From: Mortierella alpina | Taxonomy: Eukaryota > Mortierellomycota > Mortierellomycetes > Mortierellales > Mortierellaceae | Assembly: GCA_029449245.1 (NCBI GenBank) | Contig: JANATF010000015.1 | Location: 496,001-560,000 of the forward strand | Direction: 5' to 3' | Length of the DNA: 64,000 nt | In this document: positions 10,401 through 21,662 of the stretch, one piece after another | Numbering within the stretch: the first letter of the stretch is position 1 | How the letters are laid out: each line of letters opens with the position of its first letter | Program-made: the position numbers and the translations under genes | Notes under the pieces: model-generated | Databases searched by the model: none | What the model was told of the DNA's origin: nothing | Seen by the model: the letters and a program-made list of their open reading frames with translations, nothing else

Positions 10401-13400
10401 TCCACAATTCGACAGAAACTGGGACTTGCCGTTGGCACGGCCAACAGTATCCTCCATCATCGCCGGCTATACGGCTTGCGAGACTTTGGCGACGTGCAAG
10501 AGGAGGAGCAAGTCTCTACTGCCGGTCTGCGTTTCCAGGACAAAGGACTAGTGGGACAGGTGACGGCCATCCGAGCTGCTGCCCTACAAGCCGAGTCATT
10601 TTTACAAGTACATCCGTGTCAGTCACCAGCGGTGGCGGCATGTTTCCCCAAGCATAATCTGTTGGCCCACGTCTGCAGGCTCCTTTGCAATCGCAACATG
10701 GTTTTCACACCTACCACGAGTGTCACAGATGAAGACGAGCGTCTGTTGTCTTCTGTCCTGCCGCCCAAGGTGTACGCACAACACGCGGAGCAACTAGCCA
10801 AAGACGGCATCTTTCGCATTGACCAGATACTACAGGATGACCGTCTGACTGTGGAATCGTGGTCCGCTATCAAGCTTCGCTATGTTCTTCCTGGGCGTAT
10901 GCGGGCGTGGTACCAAGCAATCTGTCGTCATCTATGTGTGGAAGAAGCCGCACCAGGAGTGGTGTTAGACAACCAATACCAACTGCAACGGCAAGAGGCA
11001 CAGCAAGAGCAAGAGCAGGAGCAGGTGCCGGAAGAGGAGCAGGAGCAGCCCATCGTCGTGGCGACCTCTGATGAGGAACTTACCGATGAGGAACCGTTGA
11101 TTGACAATAGAGCTTCTCGTCGAAGGCATCGCGCTGCCCAAGGTCAAGTCATGGAAGATGAAGAGACTAGGGCCGAGCGAGCGATTGCTGGTATTGCCAC
11201 TGCCGCTGAGGCTGGTGAGCCGTCCCGAGGACGGGAGAAATCAGTTGCTGTTCCTGGCACGCCGAAGGATCCCATCTTACTGGAAGTCATTCTGATTGAG
11301 AGTGATGATGAGGAAGAAGGACAGGCAGTGGTGGAGAGGAATGGCGAAGTGACAGAAGAAAGAGAAGGAAGAGATGCAGATGGAGAGGAAAATTTCCTTC
11401 TTTTGAGCCAGGACCAAAACACGGCACAGACACGCCGCGTCACGTCACCAACACCGCTCCCAGAGCCAGCGACACCAGTACGGCCAATATTCAGGCAGCC
11501 ATACGTCGCGGCCAACGAAGCAGCCGCAGCACTTTTCCCAAGTTCCAACAAAGTCCTGAAGATAGCCCCCACGCCGTGGCGCAACTGGGAGTCGAGACTC
11601 CCCCCAGATGCCCCTAAGCAACTGCGACTGGCCACTCGGAAGTTCGATGAGAGTGTCGCCCGGAAACGACGTGAAGCTGAGGAGGAGACTTCAAGCTTCT
11701 TGGAAGAGTACATTCAGCCGGATTTTACTTTACACCAAGAGATCAGCTACAAGAGCATGAGGACTGAACAGGAAACGTACCGCAAAGCATTCAAGAAGGA
11801 TCAGGCGAAGATGCAGCGTTGCCAGGATGAAGCACTACAGCGCTACTTCGAGACGATGCGACAGACAATGGCACGCTCTCAGATGCTATTGAACAATTCT
11901 GCCACCCAGCTCCAGGAAAAGCTGGCAAGCATCGAAGCTGAGGCAGCGATCAACCATCAAGAATACATCGAGGCATGTTTGAAACGCCAACAAGCAGCCC
12001 TGCAACAGCGGCTTCGAGAGCAGGAGCTCGCACGGGCGGCGGCTCAGCAACAGCAACTCATAGAGGAGGAGCGCGCACGACTGGCAGAAGAACGAGCACG
12101 ACTGGCCGCTCAGCAACAGCAGCTCAGGGAGGAAGAGCGAGCACGACGAGCAGCAGAACGGGCACCGCGTCTAGCGGCGCAAGCACAACGGGCAGCCATC
12201 TTGCTGGCCCGTAACACGGCCACACACACACTCCGGCCTGGTGCTCTTCCTCTACTCCGGCCACAGGTGCCTGAAGAGAACATGATCAAGTTGGGCCCGC
12301 TGTTGGTGCCAATGGATCAGGTCCCTCACTTTCAGGCGCTGCAGTCCACCGAGGTCACCTCAGGAGATCGCCTTCTACACTGCGACGGGTCCATGATCGG
12401 GGCGGGTACCGAGGCCATCGCCATGGCCTTCGGAGCTGTCGACAATAGCGAGACTACCATCCGTACGGTGCAGGGCCGTGTCTCTGGTCACGCTTCCTCA
12501 ACAAAAGCGGAATTGATGGGACTCCTGGTCATGATTAGCTCAGCTCCAGCGGCACAAGACATCATTGTGAAGCTGGATAATGACGCAGTCGTACAGCAGT
12601 ACCAAGCCCTAGTCGCTAACAGGTCCCAAACGCTCCCGCGCAAACGACAACGTGCAAACTTTGCTGCTTTCTGGGCTGTCCTTGCTAAAGTGGTGGCAGA
12701 GCGACCTGGAGCAACAGCGGTGGAGTGGGTGCGAGGTCACTCCACAGACCAAGGAAACACCATTGCTGATGGCGTCGCTACAAAAGCGGTCCGCAGGAAT
12801 ACCCCTGCATGGCAGGTCGATTTGACCCAGCAGGACGAGCTACAGGTATTAGCCAGCTGTGCGGGCACCCTTATCGAGATCGATGTCAGGCAGTTTCTTA
12901 AGCAACAGTCAACGATCCGTCACCACCAGGCGCTACTAGCGCAGAAAACCGTCAAACGTGCGATACCTGCTTTTGAGGAAGTTGAATGGCGATCAACGTT
13001 GTCAATCATCCACGACAGACGACCGGTACACACCTTCTTCAGCAGCCAAAGTGATACCAGGAACCGCACCAGGCACGTCAAAAAACTTTTTGGCTTGCTG
13101 CCCACAATGAATGTGATGCACGCCCGTCACCCAAACCTCTACGAGGACAACACATGTCGTGTGTGCGAGGCGCACCCGGAGGACAATGATCACATCTGGC
13201 ACTGTCAAGAGACCACAGAGGTACAGGTCGGATTCTGGGAAGAAGGTTTTGGGTGCATTGATGACTGGGGCAAGAAGGCGATTGCCAAGTCCAACAGGAA
13301 CACTCAAGAACGGTACAAACGAGACCGTGTGGCACGCAGAGTCAACGCAGCACCACCAATTCCCAAGATATGGCACGGTGCAACAGATGACGCTATCTGG

Positions 13401-13910
13401 ACAAGCCTCTCGTTCATTAACGGCACTACAGAGTTGCGCGACGGCAAGATCTCGGCGGCGAACAACAATCCATTGAGCTGGTCTATTTCCAGCCTGTACA
13501 GAGGGCTATCACCTGTGAAGCTGGGCACACAGTGGAAAAGACTATTCCGAGTACCCGCGTCAGTCGCTTTTGAAGTCGCTCACAAATTCGTCCGCTACCT
13601 GGAGAAGCAGGCTACCGAGTTGATCTGGAAGAACAGATGCACCACCACCGTGGAATGGGAGGAGAGTCGTGGCATTCTTCCTGCCAGCAAGCGTGAAACC
13701 TATCGTGGCCCTCGCCAGCCATGGTGCACAGGTTTCAATCGCCCAGTGGACCGCTGCAGTTGTGGCCGTCCTAACACGGATCATGAGGCAGGCCAGTGCC
13801 CTGGACCTGTCAAGGATCCTCATGCTGCAGATGAGCAGCTACTCGCCACTTTAGCTGGCCGCCGCCATCCAACGATTATGGAGAGGATGGGGAAAATCCC
13901 CTTTTTATAA
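7344..13910 (+). CDS. LINE ORF2: APE endonuclease, reverse transcriptase, RNase H
   Basis: A polyprotein of 2188 residues. The N-terminal apurinic-type endonuclease has IQETK, LLGDFNAV, RIDIVWSS and SSDHLLV (about 60-300). The reverse transcriptase shows VRPITLLEHGRKI, FQDMRRCFDSV, GLDQGGVECPLFW and the catalytic AFVDD (about residue 875). A spacer rich in Glu, Gln and Arg with strong coiled-coil character (about 1215-1640) precedes RNase H, which has HCDGS (1677 region), KAEL, KLDND and WVRGHSTDQGN...ADG (about 1795). CRVC-x8-HIWHC (about 1938) and a terminal CSCG-H-C cluster (about 2138) are probable zinc motifs. A CAA/AAC trinucleotide run encodes poly-Asn near the start. The frame is fully open. 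It nicks the target, primes cDNA synthesis and removes RNA. Confidence 0.95.
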
Positions 13911-14128
13911 CGATACTCAATTATCAGACGCTTTCTAAAGAAGCGGCAATGGTTGCGCGGGACTCATGCTCACACATGGGGGACGTGACTATACGAACGG
14001 TTAGTTGCTAAGAGCCGCCACTTCGTGGCAGCGGGAACCTTTCTTCTTCTAGTTTACTCTATAGTTTGGAACTTATTGGCATGGTCTTCGGATAGTAAAC
14101 TATTGTTATAAAAAAAAAAAAAAAAAAA
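13911..14128 (+). other. LINE 3' UTR and poly(A) tail
   Basis: Non-coding tail of the element. A compact hairpin can form at 14017-14032 (gccac-ttc-gtggc core), a plausible recognition structure for the element's own reverse transcriptase. The tail ends in A18-19 directly before the right target-site duplication. Confidence 0.7.
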
Positions 14129-14143
14129 TGGAGGATTTAAAGG
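14129..14143. repeat. LINE target-site duplication, right copy
   Basis: Exact second copy of the 15-bp sequence tggaggatttaaagg found immediately left of the element. It starts at the base following the poly(A) tail. Confidence 0.92.
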
Positions 14144-14201
14144 CTTGGAAATAAAGAGTTTGATTGGCTGAGGGATTTAAGGATGTTTAGGAAATAAAGA
14201 A
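14144..14201. repeat. Right part of tandem repeat disrupted by the LINE
   Basis: It holds the end of the first unit (cttggaaataaagag) and a second unit (tttgattggctg, agggatttaagg, ggaaataaagaa). Removing the LINE and one target-site copy restores two imperfect adjacent copies of about 40-44 bp. Confidence 0.7.
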
Positions 14202-14240
14202 TATGCCTGATCCTGACCATGGTACACTCTAGATTTTTAT

Positions 14241-15638
14241 TTATAGAAGGTCAAACTTCACGAACAAGGCTTTAACTTGTTCCATGAACACGAACGTGCA
14301 GATGGTGTGAGGTCTAGAACGAAAAAATGAATGTGAAAAAAAGTAGATAGAGGAGGCGTTCAGCAACATGCGTCGGGTTAAATATATATCCTATTCCTTG
14401 CACCTTATTTTTGCGCCTCAAATTTATCCATAACCTTGCGCTTCGCAATGGAGGCAACGAGAAAACAAAAAACTCTCACGCAACAAAGACATAAAACTCA
14501 AATTCATCAAGTAAGAACTTACCCAATGCGCAGATAATGAGCCGTGAACCCCTTGTAAAGTGCCTGAATTCCCTCAGCCCTGATGGTTTTCACCGCGCAG
14601 TCCAGAGGACTCTTGTACAGCATGCCTCCGCGTCCTGTAACAGGGTCTGGTGCCTGATTGAACATTCGGGTCGAGATAATGTCGAACGGGTTCATGACAA
14701 TGCACAAGAAAAATCCCGAGATCAGACTGCTGAGTCCATGACACAACGCTCCGTTCTCCAGTCCGCCAACCTTGATCATCTTTTGCTTCACCACATCATA
14801 GAGCGGCAACTGAACCGCAGATCCTGCTCCTGTCCTCATCATGGACGCATCCACGCCTCTGTAGATTCCGCGAACACCCTCATTCTTGTAGATATGTCGC
14901 AATGCGTCAAAGGTGTGCTTGTAGTAGTGCTGCTGTCCGACCCTGGAAGCCTCATGAGATGAATAAGCCTGTAACCGCGTCTTGACCAAGAACAGAGGCG
15001 ACGCCAGCGCAGCAGATAAAACTCCTCCGAGTCCACCGGCCGCAATGTTGACAATGTTGTTGTTCTTTGCAGGATCCGTCTTGAGGCATGAGTGGATCAG
15101 GTGCTTAATAGGGTCGTACAAGCCCAGCCGTGTGCCGTTCATCATGATTTGATACATGTAAGCAGATCCCAATCCTCGCTGCAGTCCTCGGATTCCCTCG
15201 TGCTTGCCAATGTGTACAAACGCCTGCGCAAAGTTTGTGTAGATCCTGGTCGATCCAGGTGCCTGCCGCATCAGCTCTCCCTGAAGTTGAAGTCTCGTTT
15301 TAATAACCTACATCGGCAGTGTCCAAGGGCGAAAACACCAGACCGAAAATGAAATGGATATCCATGGGGCGTTAATACTTCAAGAATGATAAAAAACCTT
15401 GGCTATGCTCTTTTGCAGGATGGAGTATCCATTTCTACCAGTCGACAAGTACCTCGGCAGGGTTTGTGATCGTGACAGCTCCACATGCAGCAATGCCTCC
15501 AGCCAAGAACCCAAGGATCGCCGATGGCTTTTTAATGGTGGACACATTGACCGAGGACAAAGGAGCGACGTTGGAGATTGCGCTGGCGGTGGTGGCCATG
15601 GCTGATCCCGAGCTGGTGTGAAGTGAGGAGTTTGACAT
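14241..15638 (-). CDS. OAC1: Mitochondrial carrier, oxaloacetate/sulfate type (OAC1-like)
   Basis: Three exons: 15638-15453, 15307-14523 and 14313-14241, giving 347 residues. All junctions are GT-AG in phase, and the last exon restores the typical ending PHTICTFVFMEQ. Mitochondrial carriers have three repeats with PX[DE]XX[KR] motifs. Here these are NPAEVIKTRLQLQ, SPLFLVKTRLQ and NPFDIISTRMF. The non-acidic second motif and PFDIISTR in the third are characteristic of the OAC1/SLC25A34-35 group, which moves oxaloacetate, sulfate and related anions across the inner membrane. Start chosen at MSNSSLHTSSG; a later Met at 15599 is possible. The poly(A) signal AATAAA overlaps the stop codon. The LINE ends 112 bp downstream of the stop in the opposite orientation, so it may have altered 3' processing but not the protein. 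Confidence 0.88.
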
Positions 15639-15935
15639 TAGAGCTCGAGGAATGGAATTCTTGAGTGGGGAGGGTTGTGCCGAGCACGGAGAGGTGAGTG
15701 GTGTTGGAAAGGGTCTGGTAAAACGATCCTGATGATGGGGTAGGAGGGGCAAAGAACAAGGATAGGGTGAAAGGAAAGGATGAATAAGGATGGAGAAGAA
15801 CGATGCGATGCTTCTGTCCGTTGGGGGACCTTTTCAGGCACAGACGCAACTGACTCTTGTTGTGCGATGATTCATTGTTCGCTCAGGTGACAGTTGGTGG
15901 ATGGCGAAAACCTTATTATTATACACGATCTATTG

Positions 15936-16767
15936 CTATTCCTTCTTATTGTTGGCGATCCAGTTGTCCATCCACGCCTTGATCCTAGAAACGTTTTCCT
16001 CCATCTGATCAATGCTATTGCTCTGGAGTTCAATCACAATCTGCTCTGCATACGACTCGCGTGCATCCTCAAGGACAACCTGCATGATCTCGCACTCCAT
16101 GTTCTCGTTGATCTTCTTGGCATTGTATCCACTACGAAGTGTTCAAGGAAAGAGATAGAGAAAGAGAGAAAGAAAGAGAGAGACAGAGAGAGACAGAGAG
16201 AGAGAGAGGTTTGTAAGATATGATGCAAATAGTTTCATACAATGTAGACGGTCAAGTGCCAACGCTTACCGAGATTCCAGGCGTGGGTAGAGGACATTGT
16301 TGTCAGTGCGCAGGACAATGACAAGATCGAACCAGCGCTCGGGAAAGATCTCGCAGGTGTGAAAGTCCACGACCTTGCCTCCAGACTTCATCATCTCCTC
16401 CATCTCGTCGATGAGCTACAGTATCGCAGCATTATAAAGGTTGAGCATTGTAAGTCTATCCGATCGTACGCTGACTGATCCTGAGTGTAGGTTAAGCAGC
16501 GATCCAGAGTCTAAAGAATATATTTTCCGGCATTACCTTATCCTCGTCCAGAATATAGCTATCGTACTCTGTATCGAGTCCCTCGTGCAAGGACTTTGCC
16601 TTGACCAAATCTCCAACGTTGATATGGGTCAGTCCTGTTGCCTCTGCAGCCATCTCCGAGGTCGTAGTCTTGCCTGTGCCAGGAGTTCCTGTTATGAGGA
16701 TGTTGGGGAGATCCCTGGGGAAGTGGGGTACCTCTCCCTCGTAATCAGATCCAGAATCAGAGTCCAT
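15936..16767 (-). CDS. FAP7: Adenylate kinase 6 / Fap7, ribosome assembly ATPase
   Basis: Exons 16767-16537, 16415-16270 and 16131-15936 encode 190 residues, the usual size for the family. The P-loop GTPGTGKTT lies at about residues 27-35, after a short acidic N-terminus. The family hallmark RGYNAKKINENMECEIM spans the last splice junction, which fixes the third exon. Fap7/AK6 is a small nucleoside kinase/ATPase of nucleus and cytosol needed for final 20S pre-rRNA cleavage and uS11 release during small-subunit maturation. The second intron carries a long GA/CT microsatellite. The carrier gene's start lies about 300 bp downstream on the same strand. Confidence 0.92.
16144..16208. repeat. GA-rich microsatellite in FAP7 intron 2
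   Basis: Interrupted gaga/gaaa/gacaga run. On the coding strand it is a CT-rich tract upstream of the 3' splice site, so it may act as an extended polypyrimidine tract. Confidence 0.7.
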
Positions 16768-18414
16768 GGTTGTGATGTTTTGGTGGAATTGCAAGCGGAA
16801 GACAGCAGTGTGGTCGAGCAATGAATCGAAAGACAAAATATTCTGTTATTTCCAGCACAGCAAGGAAATACAGTATAGTGATGTGTACTCGGCTCTTATT
16901 CACTTTCGCCTATAGAGTATAGGCGACCCTGTTTTCGTTACCACCACACTCATCGTCGCCTTTCTCTTTCCTTTTCTACAGTAGTCTTTCACTCTCTTCA
17001 TCGTCCTTCTCTTTGTACCCCTCACTCTTTGTTTGAATTCACTCATCGCACATATCGCTCTCTCTTTCTCTTGGCACACACCCTTTATCATTGCTCCCTC
17101 TCTATCCGTTCTCCGTCCGGCGTAATTTTGAAGGTAATGTGGACGTCAGTATACAACACTGACTAGGACTCTTGAACCACCTCATGTGATATCTTGAGGG
17201 ATTTCACCAGCGTGTGGGATCCGATTGATGTTATCATGAGTTTAAGAAATGCCTGATTTCTAGCGAGCACCTTACCATTGTCAAAACCAGTCGCCACTTC
17301 TTTGTGTCCACTGCGTAGCTCGCTCGATCTCAGCACACCCTACGGTGCTCTACATTGTGAAAAACAAATGAGCCTCATCCTGCTGGAAGTGGCGGAGCAG
17401 GCGCCCTTCGATGTGGTTCGCTGCGCAGCGGTCGTCCCAGTCGTTTTGTGGCATCACCCTGTAGCTCATTTGGATCAGTGGCCTATTCCCAGCACTTCCC
17501 TGTCAAAACCTGCCGCCATGAATGCGTTTGTGTCCGTAGTGCTTACTGGGACTCGAGTCATTGATCTACACCAAAAAACGGTTCCGACGTTTGAATTTGC
17601 CTACTTTCTTTTACTTATACATGGAATTGCCTTTGGCCACTCTGATAGGGTCTCTATAATGTCATCAAATTATGAAGTATGGTTCTCGGACCGTGTGTAT
17701 GAATACCTCTTGGCTCACAAAGCAACTCTCGATCCTGCCGACTTTTCACTTATTTTCAGTATACGGACAAAGAATATGGACACACAATCATATGCAACAG
17801 AATATTCAGTATGATAGGATCAGCCGACATCGAAGGATCAAAAAGCAACTTAGCTCTGAACGCTAGCAACTTAGCTCTGAACGCTTGGCAGCCACAAGCC
17901 AGTTATTCGAGAAATGGCATTATTGCCTGTAACCGAAGGTTCGTAGGATGGCCCATCAGGTCACAGCTGTAACAGTAGTACAGTTCCAGTAGTCATAACA
18001 ACTATATAGTCTAGGTTATGCACAAATACAACTCTTTTCCACCTACTGATCTTACTCCTGCTACAACAGCCTACCATGTAACTTTTCTGGGACTTTTTGC
18101 AAGAGATTTCATAACTCCTGAACCCAAGCTTGTTTGATCTGAGACTTGGCTAACTATATGAGTGCTCGATGAGCTGGATGGTGAGTTTGGTCTCGATTAA
18201 GCGGCGTGAAGCGTCGCAACAATTTGTAGAATAACGGGCGTCTTCCGGCGTTCGAGCTGGGGATGCCTCTACAGTATCGCGTACATCTTTTCACTTGCGA
18301 GAGCGACGAACGGGCGATGAGCGACCTTTGCTAACATTTATTCGCTCCCATCCTTAAGTTAGACTAGTCTTTTGCGGAGAGAAACTACATTGGGTATTGT
18401 TGGGGTATATGGGA
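16768..18414. other. Intergenic region without a supported gene
   Basis: It contains a pyrimidine-rich block at about 16970-17110 just upstream of FAP7 and a perfect 21-bp tandem duplication. A 178-residue open frame at 17278-17814 has no recognisable domain, and I do not support it as a gene. Confidence 0.5.
17844..17885. repeat. Perfect 21-bp tandem duplication
   Basis: The 21-mer beginning agcaacttagctctgaacgc occurs twice head to tail with no mismatch. It is probably a recent slippage event with no visible function. Confidence 0.9.
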
Positions 18415-18720
18415 TCACATCAACGATACACCAGGCGTAGCCATAGCAGAAGCGGCAGCAGCAGCAGCAACAGCAGAGGCGATGGAGGCAGCTTTTACAC
18501 CGCTTGTTCTAACAGTCGTATTTTTGGACAGCACAAGACCCTTGTCATCGTCGTTATCGGACTTAGAAAGCTCATCAGTCTCGTCAAAGATGAGCACAGC
18601 TTCGTAATAATCACTTTTTCGTGTGCGGGAGCGGTTTGCCGCTGAAGAGGGCACGAGGTTCTGCTGTTCCAGCGTCGCTTCATTTGGACATTCTTCGAGT
18701 TGGATGACTGGTTGTTCCAT
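18415..18720 (-). CDS. Small hypothetical protein, low support
   Basis: An open frame of 101 residues with a plausible coding composition: Glu/Asp/Ser-rich N-terminal part, the acidic stretch KSDNDDDKG, then an Ala run near the C-terminus. No domain is recognised. A possible 3' splice site (tgcatag) lies just upstream of the ATG, so it may be one exon of a larger gene. It could also be chance. Confidence 0.28.
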   Translation of the reverse strand: MEQPVIQLEECPNEATLEQQNLVPSSAANRSRTRKSDYYEAVLIFDETDELSKSDNDDDKGLVLSKNTTVRTSGVKAASIASAVAAAAAASAMATPGVSLM

Positions 18721-19594
18721 TATATGGTGTTGAATTGAGACCTATGCAATGAATAGAAGGGATGATGATCAGTAAATTCATCTAAAATAGAATTTAGTTC
18801 ATTGGAATATAGGTTACTTACATACACAGATTGATGTTACAGGTGAGGTTGAGGAAGAATGGTCCGTCCGCAGCTATACAGTGCACGTCACCTAGTCCCG
18901 ACAATTTCTTGCTACACCAAAGCCTATGGAAAAAGAAGAGTCCTTGTCGGCCATCGAACATTACCTGGTATCTATTCGATACGGAATGCGCAAGGCGAAG
19001 CCATTCGGATGGTTGCGACGATGTATAAGCGCACGCGTTACAGGGGCCGATGCTTTATCTGGTGGGCGGAAGAGTGGTGTACCCTGCAAATACAAGGAAT
19101 CTCCTAGCAGACTACTTGTGGCATGGCTCCGACAGCATAAGTTCAAAGTGTATCTGGGTGTCTTTGATGAAGGCCCGTCATTACAGCTTTGCCCCGCAAC
19201 TCTAAAAAGCATGGCTGGAACTGCATCTGCTTTCCGCTACGAGCTCAATGGAATATCTTGGATGTCGCACGATTCCTCGCTTGGTCTCCTCGCATGGTGC
19301 TTGCAACTTGTGAAGCTACTGCCGAAATAGCCCTTGGCGCGTCATTATGTTGTAATATATCCTGCGTGCGTGCCTCCTCATTCAGGTGTGATAGTAGTGG
19401 GCACTGCACGGCGCGGATAGGGTCATCGCAGGCTTCCTGAAAGAGATGCAAGCGCACTTTTGGGCTGTTTCCGCGATGCACGATTTTTTCCAAGCCCCTT
19501 GTGCTGGCTGTTCAGGGCTGAGCGCGCTCGACCAGACTCTACTTCATCTCTTTTCCCTCCAACACATTCACCTCCAGAAAGCAGGATACACATC
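18721..19594. other. Intergenic / upstream region of gamma-SNAP gene
   Basis: Several overlapping short open frames occupy about 18830-19330 in different plus-strand frames. None shows a domain or a consistent splice pattern. The last 150 bp are probably the gamma-SNAP promoter and leader. Confidence 0.4.
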
Positions 19595-21478
19595 ATGGCA
19601 GGACTAGAGGAGGCCCGCTTGAAAGACGCTGTCAAGTTCATGCACGAGGCGGACAAAAAGTAACGTGGCCTGCATTCTCGCTGCCTTTTGCTCAGTTGCC
19701 ATCACGAAGACCGTCGTGCACCATGGGTGCACATGATGGTGCACTGCCAAGACCCACAGCCCCCTTACACATCGCTCCTCTCTCTTTCATCGCACTTGTA
19801 AAACAGCACAGAGAAGACATGGTTCAAGAAGCCAGACTGGGATATTGCAGCTCAGTACTACGAGAAGGCTGGTATGTTGACAAGAGAGCTGTTCCCCAAC
19901 ATGCATCCTGCGGACATCCAAAGACACGGCCGTTTCTAACGCTCAGCCCCCACTCCCGCCACTCACCACCCCCCTTTTATTTCTCATAGCACAATCCTTC
20001 AAGTCAGCAAAGTCGTACGAGCAGTCTGTCCAAGCTTTCATTAAGGCCTCTGATGCCATGGTCACAGCTACTAGGTATTCTTCATAGCTCTATAGATGTA
20101 TCGCGACAACAGGCGACCTCTGCACTGACCGGTCCTGGAGTGTCGAATCCAGTACTAACAAGGATGGTCTATTTACGTTTCTTCATGCGTATAGTCTGTT
20201 TATGGCAGGACGCGCTCTGGAGAATGGCGGTAACGTCTGCCTCCAGAACCTGGGTCAACCGGAGCGCGCTGCAGAGATGTACAAGCGCGCCAGTGAACTC
20301 TTTATGCAAAACATGACTCCTGACCGTGCTGCAGAAATGCTCGAGAAAAGCGCAAAGGCTATGGAGCCCATCTCAGTGGACGCCGCCATGGATCTTTACA
20401 TCGGAGCATGCAACATTTACGAAGGCGAAGATCGCGCCAGATATGCCACGGACACCTACAAGAGAACCATCTCTTTGCTTGTCAAACACAAGAGGTATTG
20501 ACGATGTGACGATTTGAAGTTGGCAAGGTGGAGTCAATCAACCAACTAATACAAAAACTTCGACTCATGACTTTCCACCATGTTAGGTTCGAAAAGGCTA
20601 CAGAGATTCTGCTTCGTCTTGGAAATGTGCAGAAGGATACCGCCAACAAATCAGCCTATTACAAAACACTCCTCAGCGTCATCATCGTTCAACTTGCAGC
20701 TGGGGATGAGGTTGAGGCTGGCAGAAAGTTTCAAGAGTTTTGCATGTAAGTCTCTTCTTATATTCCAAGACAAACTACTGAGCATGAGGCTGAGCATAGG
20801 ATTGCTTTCGTGGACTATGTTATCCATCTCACACATGACAAACCGCTCAATAGAGTGGAGGGATTCGTAAGGACCGAGGAATCGGCTGTGGCCCATGCCA
20901 TGTTGGATGCATTCGAGCATAGGGACCAAAACTATTACAACCAAACTGCAGCCCGTCAGCACGTCGGCTTCCTGGATAATGAAATCGCAAGACTCGCTCG
21001 TAATATTGTCATCTCCAACGATCTCATTTCAGGAGGCGGATATGTGGACCCGTCTGGCGGTGAAAACTTTAACAGCCAACAAGGAGGAGCGCCGCCTTTC
21101 GGCAACACTCAACAGCAACAACAGCACGCACCCTACAGCTCACAACCGCCAAATGGACACAATGCCAACCAGTTTCATCCTCAGCAGAATCAGCAGAGTC
21201 AGCAGCCCCTACCTCCTCCTCCAGCTCAACGGCAGCCGAGTCCCTACCAGCAGCCTGGAACCAGCGGTGGATACAGCATCTCGCCTGCAGTTGGTGGACC
21301 ATCGCCTGCACACCATGCGGATGAGAGAAGTGAATCCGATTGGCGTTCATTGACTCAGGCACCTGCTCTCCCTCCTCATCAGCAGCAGCACCCGAATCAG
21401 CCCTACCAGCCACAACAGCCATCTGGAGGAACACCCAGTCGCAACTACTATGATCAGGATGACGACGGTCTCCTCTAA
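19595..21478 (+). CDS. Gamma-SNAP (soluble NSF attachment protein gamma)
   Basis: Six exons: 19595-19659, 19807-19871, 19990-20074, 20195-20494, 20587-20745 and 20854-21478, giving 432 residues with every intron GT-AG and in phase. The helical-repeat body is SNAP-like: WDIAAQYYEKAAQSFKSAKS, then ERAAEMYKRASELF, DRAAEMLEKSAKAME and RYATDTYKRTISLLV. SNAPs dock NSF onto SNARE complexes so that they can be disassembled after membrane fusion; the gamma form acts on a subset of endosomal and mitochondrial-associated traffic. The last 120 residues are an added Gln/Pro/Asn-rich tail ending in an acidic DQDDDGLL. Animal gamma-SNAP is about 310 residues, so this extension is notable and probably disordered. 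Confidence 0.88.
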
Positions 21479-21662
21479 ATCTACAGAATGAACTATTCGA
21501 CTATCTGGCTTTAGGACAAATAACAAAACGCCTAAAACCATCTCAGACCGGTCACCATTCTTCTCTATGTCGCGCTGTATTTCATATTGCGGCATGCATT
21601 AGCAGGGTATCTCTATAGAGCCTACTCTATTTGTTTAAGTGTGTGTGAGTATGTGTGTGTGT

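Larger units (their letters stand above)
4846..14128 (+). mobile_element. Full-length non-LTR retrotransposon (LINE), APE-RT-RNase H type
   Basis: A 9.28 kb element bounded by a perfect 15-bp target-site duplication and ending in a run of 18-19 A. It has a 190-nt C-rich 5' leader, two long open ORFs overlapping by 11 nt, and a 3' UTR of about 200 nt. All catalytic motifs of the endonuclease, reverse transcriptase and RNase H are present and neither ORF is interrupted, so the copy could be active. Domain order (ORF1 with a CCHC knuckle; ORF2 with APE endonuclease, RT, RNase H and terminal Cys/His motifs) places it near the I/Tad group of LINEs. I cannot name the clade without a phylogeny. It lies about 100 bp from tRNA-Val and 112 bp beyond the stop codon of the convergently transcribed carrier gene. 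Confidence 0.93.

Noticed and set aside
11144-11713. 189-codon minus-strand frame inside LINE ORF2
   Set aside because: Antisense shadow of the Glu-rich spacer.
17278-17814. 178-codon plus-strand open frame
   Set aside because: No domain, ordinary composition for chance sequence, no splice or promoter context.
18830-19330. Three overlapping plus-strand frames upstream of gamma-SNAP
   Set aside because: They compete in different phases and none shows a family motif; treated as chance.
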